Under the pieces are notes generated by a model, which was not told where the DNA came from, searched no databases, and was given only the letters and a program-made list of their open reading frames with translations. From the NCBI GenBank assembly GCA_029876055.1, contig CM056878.1:2356001-2420000 (forward strand): DNA of 64,000 nucleotides. The letters are read 5' to 3'. This document shows positions 56,822-64,000 of the stretch, in pieces (position 1 is the first letter of the stretch; each line of letters starts with the position of its first letter). The DNA comes from Madurella fahalii (lineage: Eukaryota; Ascomycota; Sordariomycetes; Sordariales). The position numbers and the translations under genes are program-made.

Positions 56822-59200
56822 ATGCCTACGCCGCAAAAGCGCGCGCAACGCGCTCGTCGAGAGCTGCGCAGCGATGCCATTGCTGAATCCTCGTCCCCCT
56901 CGCGCCCGTCAAAGCGCAGAAAGAAGGTAAGGGCTCGCGCCCTGCACCCCTCAGTCGCGCAAACCCTTCCCCTCCCCAAGCCTGCGATAAAGTCCTAGCA
57001 GCCTCTTATCCCGGAACCGTGCACTTTGCGGCCGACGCACAAAAAGTCTTGGTGTCGCTGACAGCATTTTGTTCGGATAGAATGGCGATGCGACCGCCGA
57101 GGCAGTCGACACCTCGGAGCCCATTGACGAGGGCGATTCGTCGCACGTGGCCGACCAGTCCGTGGTGGACGACGACGACCTTGTCACGCGCGTGACGCAG
57201 CACCTGCTCGCGCCGTCAATACCGGTGCAGGCCAGCAGGGACCATGCGAACAGCATCCACGAGTACAACAAGGAGGGGGTCAAGGCCTACGCAAAGATCG
57301 CCGCCCTCGATTGGACCTACTTCATCACCAAGCTCAGTGTCAATATTGGCCGGTCATCCGAGCCCGCTCAATCCCGAGGCAGCCAGCCTCCGGACGACGA
57401 TGCCGTGCACATTGACCTGGGCCCTAGCAAGCTCATCTCACGCCTGCACGCCGTCATCTACTTCAATCGCGACCAAGAGAAGTGGTGGTTGCTCGTCAAG
57501 GGACGAAACTCGCTCAAGGTAGACGGTACCTTGTGGAAAGCTGGCCAGGCCGGTCCCCTGCGGAGTGGCGAAGTCATAGAAATCGGAGGCGTCGAGATGA
57601 TGTTTGCCCTCCCTACCGAGCTTAGCCCACTCCAGATTGCCCAGCCGTACCTTGAGCGGGCCGGCATCAAGTCGGAGTCATCCTCGGCCCCCTCGCGGCC
57701 GACGCGCCATCCGCTTCCATCGGGAGATGGTGCGCTTTCAAGCTCTCCAAGTAAATCCTCGCGCAACCAAGGCGCGCAGAAGCCCTTGGCCCCGGCTCCG
57801 CCCGACTACAAACGCCCGGGCACCCCGCCGTCAGTTCGCGGCCGGGCCAGTACCGTCACTAAAACGCCGCTTATTGAGCAGGCTGCAGGTCCCTTGTTGA
57901 TGAGCAACAGCGATGTGGATCTGAGTCTGGACGAGAACCGCCACATCAAGCCCCAGTTTAGCTATGCCCAGATGATCACGCAGGCGATCCTGAACACACC
58001 GGAACAAAAGCTCAACCTATCCGGCATCTATCATTATATCCAGGCACGGTATGCGTACTATAGGCACCAACCCGTTACCGGTTGGCAGGTAGGCTTTTTC
58101 TCTTTCTTTTCTTTACCTCCCCTCCCCCACCCTCCCCCCCCTTTTTTTTTTCTTTTTCCTCTCTTTCTTTCCGATGTAGTCCTTTTTGTTACACAATACT
58201 AACCCCTTTCAGAACTCTATCCGGCACAACCTATCCCTGAACAAAGCGTTTGAGAAGATTGCGCGTTCCACGGATGAGCCCGGAAAGGGCATGAAATGGC
58301 AGCTCGTCCCTGAATCCCGCGAGGAGATGATTCGCTCGGCCTGGCGAGGGGGTCGCGGAGGTCACCGTGGCTCCTCCAACCCGTCTTCGCCAAACCAGCT
58401 GAGCTACATCACGTCGGGACCAAAGGATATGGCTGCAAGAGACCCCTTATCGGCACGCAAGCGGAAGGTGTCGCCCTCTGGTTCGCCCCAACCCCGTTCG
58501 ACACTCCGAGACTCGCACTTGACGCCCGTACGAGCAACGCGCAAGCCCCTCCCTGACGAAGCCGGAACGGGCGCGGACGGCAGCCCCCTCCCTCGCCTGC
58601 GGAAGCCTAACGCGTCGAGCACGCTGGGACTCGTGGAGGCCGCACCCCCTTCACCGACTCTGACGTCGTCGTACCTGCAAGACGATGGTGCCTCGTTTGT
58701 CACGCCGGCACCGCACCGGGTGCATCCCAAGCTTGCGCCCCCGAGCACGGCCCAGCGACCTAGCCAGCACATGCCGACCAGCTCACCGGCGCCGTTCTGG
58801 AAGTACGCCGACTATGGCAGCACGCCGCTGAAGCCTGCTCACGCCTCGTTCGACCTCAGCCCGTCTAAGGCAATGGGCGGTCTCCCGGCTCCGAGCAGCA
58901 GTCCACCGCCAGCCCCGCGGAGGAGCAAGTCACCGGTTCAGAGCCCCACGCGGGCCAGCAGCCGTCCCCCGGTGGATGACCCTCCCAGCCCGGCGGTGGT
59001 TGAGGAAGATGGCGGGTTTGATCTGACCAAGTACGTATCATCCTCGCTTTTCTCAGTCGTGACTTGAGGAGGTGCAGCCAACTAATACTCTGGGCAATAG
59101 GGGTTTCCAGAGCATCGGCAGTTATCACGCGCCCGTCGGGCATGGCAAGCAGGTACAGCCTGCGGCTAACGGAGACCTGGCCGCCAGTGGCAGCGCCTAG
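56822..59200 (+). CDS. Forkhead transcription factor with FHA domain (Fkh1/2-like)
   Basis: This is a nuclear regulator; yeast Fkh1/Fkh2 and fission yeast Fkh2 control cell-cycle genes, and a similar role is inferred. It has 676 residues in four exons (56822-56926, 57081-58088, 58213-59030, 59101-59200). The start MPTPQKRAQRARRELR and a basic KRRKK end of exon 1 precede an acidic segment. The FHA domain (about 110-213) has SVNIGRSSE, LISRLHAVIYF and LVKGRNSLKVDG, the conserved phosphopeptide-binding Arg/Ser/Asn positions. The forkhead domain (about 324-407) starts KPQFSYAQMITQAILNTPEQ. It is split by the third exon junction exactly before the recognition helix NSIRHNLSLNKAFEKI. The rest is Ser/Pro-rich with many SP/TP sites, fitting cyclin-dependent kinase control. 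The last exon gives GFQSIGSYHAPVGHGKQ. Confidence 0.94.
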
Positions 59201-60278
59201 GATGCGCTGCTGGATGCGGTGCACTTTGAGCTACCTGACTGGCTGACTGGCCCTTGGACGCCGACGGCTTAGTGACGCAGTACGTAGTGTATATACTTTT
59301 CGGAGCGTCTCTCTCATTTGGCGGCGGAATGATCCGTGTGCCTTTCCTGTGACGCATCGCTTCTCTCATCATCAGTCATGATTCGTCTTTTCACTGTATT
59401 TGGCGTTTTCTCTCCCCCTTTCCCTTCTGGTCTGTTTGTCCGGAAACGGGCAACGGGCCGTTTGGTCGGCCGGTTGGTTTGTCAACACCGAGCTGGGTGG
59501 GTTGGGGAGGTCAGGGGGTCAGGTGGTCAGTCGGTCTATCATCAGTCATCTTCGCTCTCTGTTGGCAGGACCATCGAGGTTTGCTTTTCTCGTTGGTGGT
59601 GGTGATGGTGGTGGGGTGTGGGGGTGCAGTGTGCTTTACAAGGGTCATGACGGACGAACGAGTTTAATGTGATCATGGGAGACATTATATGAGTATACGT
59701 ATCACTATTCCTGGTTCATTACCACCCATGGCCGCCGGCGGATGGTTTTGCCTCCTGCCTAATAGGTTGGTTGTGTGTGTCTCCTTTTTTTGGCGAAGTT
59801 ATGTGTCTCCTGTTACCTAGTGGAGGGGTAGCATTTCTCATAGTACCATATTCGTGTCCGTATGAGGCAGTGGTGTTGGGTTACATGCGTGGTACCGAGC
59901 AGATTTAAATTGACAGAAAGGCTTTTTTCACTCGGGTTGGAATGTTGTCTCTTGTTGGTGGTTTCCTGCAGTGCTCATACGACTGCCTCGGAAGCCCCAC
60001 ATGGTGAGACGGTGAGATATGGTGGATCCCACCAACTGAAGGGAACAGAGGACAAGGAAGGAAAGGAAGCGGACTGAGAAATCATGATTAGAATAGCAAT
60101 ATTGGCAGTCTATACCTAGACAAAATCCATCTAGGTGCCGCACCGTTGGTGGAGACATAGAGAGAGCGGTTCGACGTGGGCCATGGGTATGGCAAAGACG
60201 CTCCCTACGGCCCGAAGCGATGCGCCCCCCTTTGCCATCATGCAAGACAGAGGTTCCATTGTGACTCTCTCGTCGCAA

Positions 60279-60299
60279 CCCCCCCCCCCCCCCCCCCCC
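60279..60299 (+). repeat. C21 homopolymer
   Basis: Twenty-one consecutive C (G21 on the minus strand); such runs can form i-motif or quadruplex structures and are prone to sequencing-length errors. Confidence 0.9.
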
Positions 60300-60443
60300 G
60301 CTGATGCGCGTCCATTGTGTCTGGTGTGGTTAAACAAGATCCTCTTTGGGGTGTTATTTCGTTTGGAGGTGGCCAACAACCCCCACGCCCACGCTCGGTA
60401 AGACGTCATGAGCAAACAGCGGCCATCGTTACCTCGTGCGGCC

Positions 60444-60469
60444 GGGTTGTATCTGCGGGTTGTATCTGC
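60444..60469. repeat. 13-bp tandem repeat (two exact copies)
   Basis: GGGTTGTATCTGC occurs twice in direct succession without mismatch. Confidence 0.9.
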
Positions 60470-61309
60470 GGCGAATTATGGTGTGGTGGGAGGGGAGGGC
60501 GGCGTGTATTCCCTTTTTGTTCTTTCGTTCTTCGCTTTCCACCTTTGGGTTATGCAACAGAATCCTTTTCGGGCTGACGTGAGCGGGTTCTAGTTCTCTT
60601 CAATTGTGTCTCGGGCCGAAAGAGGGCGGTCGTCGTCTCGGGCCATTGGCTGCCGTAGCAAAACGCACGCAATTCACCGAATGACACGTCTGCATCCTTA
60701 CTCTCCTCGTGCCAAATTCACCAACGCTGGGGCCGTAGAGTTGTAAACAGATCTGTTTCTTTCCTCTATCCGTTGCGAACTACCACACACACCCGTGCCG
60801 GAAAAGGCCCTGGCAGACGGGATACTCGAGAAGGCACTTTTTCCATTTTTAGCTAGAATCTCTGGCATTGGAGTGTTTGTTGGCATGACGGTGTGGCCCG
60901 TAACCATCGGTTCTGTCACAGCGGATGCCGCGGGAATACCATAGCGAGCTCCTCTGCGGTTGAGCTCTCTACTCGACTGTGCGGGGCCGACGAGGGCGAT
61001 CTTTGGGCTGACCGTGCCGATATGTTTCAGACCAGCTAAGGAGGTCGCCAGTTCGCCGTGCTTGTTCCCCGAGTAGAAGACGCAGTTGAAGACCCAACCG
61101 CAGATCCTAGGGTTTCCTTATGGGTGGGTGAATGCATGCCTAGCTGAGAGACTTCCTTCGAAGGCAGGTGCTGACCTTTCTGTTTCTAACTCGCCATCGT
61201 CTTTCATCCTCCGTTCAGTCGCCCATGCATTGGACCAATCTGCTGTCTGTTCAACGAGATCCGGGCCGTTTCCTTGTGGAACAACTAGTTTAGTTTATCG
61301 GAATTTTGG

Positions 61310-61500
61310 AATTTTTTTGGGGGGGGGTTTTATTTTTTTATTTTTTTTTTAAAAAAAAAAAAAAAAGAAAGAAAGAAAAAGAAAGAAAGAGAAAAAAAAG
61401 AAGGAAAAGAAAGAAAAGAAAAGAAAAAGAAGGAAAAAAGAAGGAAAAAGGAAAGAAATGAACAGATAAGAACAGATAAGGATTTTTTATTTATTTTTAT
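61310..61500. repeat. Low-complexity T/A and purine tract
   Basis: A G/T run passes into T and A homopolymers and then into about 100 bp of GAAAGAAA-type purine sequence on the plus strand. It ends with two exact copies of AACAGATAAG (61461-61480) and an AT-rich stretch. Confidence 0.85.
61461..61480 (+). promoter_or_regulatory. Tandem GATA-factor sites (AACAGATAAG x2)
   Basis: Two exact, directly adjacent decamers each contain the HGATAR core bound by fungal GATA factors such as the nitrogen regulator AreA/Nit2. They lie 1.3 kb upstream of the aminotransferase start. A functional link is inferred. Confidence 0.35.
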
Positions 61501-61505
61501 TTTTC

Positions 61506-61619
61506 TTACTCTTCATCCTCGCTATCGACGTTTGCCGACCGTTTGACCCGGGCCAGGAACATGCTCTCAACCCTCGTCAAGGACGGGACCCGGCGCTCTG
61601 GGTCGGCTCGGGCATGCAC
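61506..61619 (-). pseudogene. Possible orphan 3' exon or gene relic
   Basis: A minus-strand frame of 37 codons ends with MFLARVKRSANVDSEDEE and a TAA, which looks like a natural acidic protein C-terminus rather than random sequence. Just upstream in the frame is a stop, so it would have to be reached through the AG at 61619-61620 or be a remnant. I found no matching upstream exon. An A-rich stretch follows directly after the stop codon on the minus strand. The family is not recognised. Confidence 0.25.
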
Positions 61620-62514
61620 TCATCCGGGTAATATCAACGACAACTACAACCACAACTACAACAATACTACTACTACTACGACGACGACAACGCCATCTTA
61701 GGGGTCAATATATGGCGGGAACTCAGGGAATTTTGGAGGGTTAAATATGGCCTCTGCGAGTCGCGATGGCCTGCATCCGACGGGCCGCCACTCGCTGGCT
61801 TTAACGGCCAAAAGGCCTCTAAGCTTCACCACTCATACATCGGTCGGCAGGAATCGCCGAGGTCTGGGGCTCAATGCGGATGGGCGTGTGACTGGACCTT
61901 ATTGGGTGCCATCTCGCCGCCAGTCTGAGCGGCTCTAACCGGTCTCGTTTGGCCCGCCAGTCGGTGAAGCGGAACGAGGACGCTGGCAATGGGATTGTTT
62001 GGTCTCCCTTGGCATGCCCAATTCGCAAAGAGCGGGATGATCAAACTTGACCCTGACGTTGCGGCGTTGCCGTCCGTTGTCCACACCCGGTAAAAGTATT
62101 CAACAAGGCAAGCCCACTCCGTCCACCCGGCATGCAGTATCTAACGACGCGCAGCCGGTTGCCACCGACCCAGGCCTTGTACTGTACCCACTCTCTTTCC
62201 TCGACCACCAACATCAAGAGCCCGCGTGAAGATGCAACTGGCCCTGTAGGAGTGGAGTCGTCCGGGAACTGTTCGTGGCACCACAGCATCTCGCCGGCTT
62301 GGGGTCAATTCACGAGCTCTGCTCTGCCGTGCCGCACACATCCGTCCCTGTACAACCTGAAGATGGGCAAGGATGCCTTGACATATGCATCACGTAGCTT
62401 GGGTGCTTGACATCTGCAGCAGACATCTCCCACACCGATTGTAGCTAGTCAATGGCCTGCTCCGTGCTCACTTCACACCGGGTTGCGAGTGCATTTGCGG
62501 GATAGCTGCGGATC

Positions 62515-62530
62515 GGGGGGGGGGGGGGGG
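62515..62530 (+). repeat. G16 homopolymer
   Basis: Sixteen consecutive G, about 240 bp upstream of the aminotransferase start. It is followed by TTGGGTTG. Confidence 0.9.
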
Positions 62531-62668
62531 TTGGGTTGAAAACGCTAGCCGGCCAGCGCAAGTCCTACCCGCTCGACGCGGCTTCCGGGTACGGGGGTTG
62601 TCATCTGGTTAACATCGGCACGCCGTTGCACCCTTTGTTTGGAAGGAAGGAACTGGACGGCTTCCTAG

Positions 62669-62675
62669 TATAAAG
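62669..62675 (+). promoter_or_regulatory. TATA box of the aminotransferase gene
   Basis: TATAAAG lies 93 bp upstream of the ATG at 62768, in a good position for a core promoter. A CAGATAAG GATA site follows at 62685-62692. Confidence 0.55.
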
Positions 62676-62684
62676 AGAGCTCCT

Positions 62685-62692
62685 CAGATAAG
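62685..62692 (+). promoter_or_regulatory. GATA-factor site (CAGATAAG)
   Basis: The same octamer as in the tandem pair at 61463-61480, here only 76 bp upstream of the start codon and 10 bp past the TATA box. Confidence 0.4.
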
Positions 62693-62767
62693 ACCGCTTA
62701 CACCTACTGAATCGTGCAAGCGAGCCCTTCACCGATGATGCCCCCGTAACATCTCAGCTCCTCAAAG

Positions 62768-63257
62768 ATGAAACAGTTTCTCTCAACTTCCAAGTCCGCC
62801 TACCGGAGCCGTGCCAACAAGACCGAGATCGACATCTCGGGCACGAGTTTGGACCTGACCCACCCACAAACTCCCCTGGACGACCTCCCAGTCTTGGCCA
62901 GAGCCAAAGGTCACTACTGGTACCCTGCAGATGGCCCCAGGATTCTCGATGCCTGTGGCGGCGCCGGTGTGGCCTGTCTCGGGCATGGCCGCCGGGACAT
63001 TATCAAAGCGGCGACTGCCCAGATGAAGGATTATTCGTACGCCTCTTACGCACACTTCAAGACAGCCCCGGTCCAGGAACTCTCCGACTGGCTCATCAGG
63101 AGCACGAGAGGAAAGATGCAGAAAGTCTACATTATGTGCTCAGGTGAGAAGGGAGAGCAAGAGAGCCAGCCAGCCCACAGCCCACCTCCTTCCTTCCTCC
63201 ACTGATCACACAAAACCCGCCCCCCCCCCCTGCCACTCCACACACACACATGCCTGT

Positions 63258-63291
<34 letters not shown>

Positions 63292-64000
63292 AACCCACCC
63301 CAAACCAGGTTCCGAAGCAATCGAGGCCGCCATCAAGCTCACCATCGAGTACTTCCTCTGGCTAGGCCAGCCGGGCCGTACAAACTTTATCGCGCGGCAC
63401 GAGTCGTACCACGGCACGACGCTGGGCTCGCTGTCGGCGTCGGGCCACGCGGCGCGGCGCGGACCCTTCGGGCCGATCCTGGCGACGGCGCACTTCCACC
63501 ACGTGCCCGCGTGCAACCCGTACCGGCAGCGGCTCGCGGCCGGCGAAGGCGAAGGCGACGGCGAAGGCGAGTCGGACGCGGCCTTTGTTGCACGCAAGGC
63601 GGCCGAGCTCGAGGCCGAGTTCCAGCGCCTCGGCCCCGCGACGGTGGCCGCTGTCGTCCTCGAGCCCGTCGTCGGTGCTGCCCTCGGCTGCGCCCCCGCA
63701 GTCCCCGGCTACCTCGCCGCGGTCCAGGCCGTCTGCGCGCGCCACGGGGCCCTGCTGGTCTTGGACGAGATCATGTGCGGCATGGGCCGGACGGGGACGC
63801 TTCACGCGTGGCAAGGGGAAACGGCGGCGGAGGAGGAAGATTCTGGCGATGGCATGGTTGTTGTTCCGGACCTCCAGACAGTCGCCAAGGGGTTCGCGGG
63901 CGGCTACCAGCCCGCTTCGGCGCTGCTGGTGGGCGGGAAGGTGGCGGGTCTGATGGAGCGCGAGGGCAAGACGTTTACGCACGGCCATACGTACCAGAAC
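62768..64000 (+). CDS. Class III PLP-dependent aminotransferase (partial, 3' end missing)
   Basis: This is a fold-type I omega-aminotransferase; relatives transfer amino groups from GABA, ornithine or similar omega-amino compounds, and the substrate here is unknown. Exons are 62768-63143 and 63309 to the window edge, with a 165-nt intron. The first 356 residues are visible. The conserved N-terminal block is GPRILDACGGAGVACLGHG (about 57-74). The phosphate-binding GSEA is at 126-129. The HESYHG motif at 156-161 provides the aromatic that stacks on PLP. The cofactor Asp is in LLVLDEIMCGMGRTG (D278), and the Schiff-base Lys is in VAKGFAGGYQP (K319). Two fungal-type loops stand out: a GEGEGDGEGESD run (about 204-215) encoded by GGCGAAGGC-type repeats, and an acidic AAEEEDSGDG (about 298-307). 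TATA and GATA motifs precede the start. Confidence 0.92.
63258..63290. repeat. (CTGC)8 microsatellite in the aminotransferase intron
   Basis: About eight tetranucleotide units lie after a (CA) run (63240-63250). Together they make the intron three times the usual length, and they lie just before its acceptor. Confidence 0.9.

Larger units (their letters stand above)
59201..62767. other. 3.6-kb intergenic region rich in homopolymers
   Basis: This separates the forkhead gene from the aminotransferase gene. It contains a 13-bp tandem repeat (60444-60469), a C21 tract (60279-60299), a long G/T/A-then-purine low-complexity block (about 61310-61500), a short C-terminal-like ORF on the minus strand (61506-61619), an ACT/ACG triplet run (about 61660-61690) and a G16 tract (62515-62530). 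The aminotransferase promoter elements lie at its end. No intact gene was recognised. Confidence 0.55.

Overview
This window is nuclear DNA of a filamentous ascomycete, most likely a Sordariomycete and plausibly Sordariales/Chaetomiaceae. The evidence is: short GT-AG introns (mostly 50-80 nt, with CTAAC/CTGAC-type branch points), GC-rich third codon positions, wide intergenic spaces, and a set of typical euascomycete genes (PalB calpain, DUF1996-WSC secreted protein, DUF2985 membrane protein, forkhead/FHA factor, Vts1, Rcm1, Clu1). I saw no bacterial, viral, CRISPR, rRNA or tRNA signatures and no intact transposon. All gene models come from reading splice sites and family motifs by eye.

Layout. 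0-5 kb: 3' end of the splicing factor Cwc15 (+), an emopamil-binding-protein-family isomerase (-), and the 25S rRNA m5C methyltransferase Rcm1 (-). 5-10.5 kb: a secreted DUF1996-WSC protein (-), then 3.3 kb without a convincing gene. 10.5-17 kb: TFIIIC subunit Tfc4 (-) and the SAM-domain RNA-binding protein Vts1 (-). 19-21 kb: ribosomal protein L29 (-) and a peroxisomal adenine-nucleotide-carrier-like protein (-). 22-25 kb: PalB/Rim13 calpain (+). 26.6-28.3 kb: a C2H2 zinc-finger factor (-). 28.3-33.5 kb: the largest gene-free gap, between divergent genes. 33.5-40 kb: a zinc MDR dehydrogenase (+), tRNA-splicing endonuclease subunit Sen15 (-), a DUF2985 membrane protein (+) and an SLC35F6-like transporter (+). 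40.8-44.4 kb: Yippee protein (-) and ferric reductase (-). 47.6-50.4 kb: a 913-residue protein I do not recognise (-). 51-55 kb: Clu1 (+). 56.8-59.2 kb: FHA-forkhead factor (+). 62.8 kb to the end: a class III aminotransferase (+), cut by the window edge.

The genes do not form a pathway cluster. They are mostly housekeeping functions: splicing, tRNA splicing, rRNA modification, Pol III transcription, translation, mitochondrial distribution, pH signalling and iron uptake. I did not find a clearly new multi-gene system. The most interesting points are small-scale: a 27-nt micro-exon carrying catalytic residues of the EBP-family gene, whose skipping would keep the frame; a 63-nt stop-free intron of 3n length in tfc4; a duplicated acidic module at the Rcm1 C-terminus with a shared DNA core; an isolated C-terminal-like ORF next to an A-rich tract near 61.5 kb; and three CAGATAAG GATA sites upstream of the aminotransferase.
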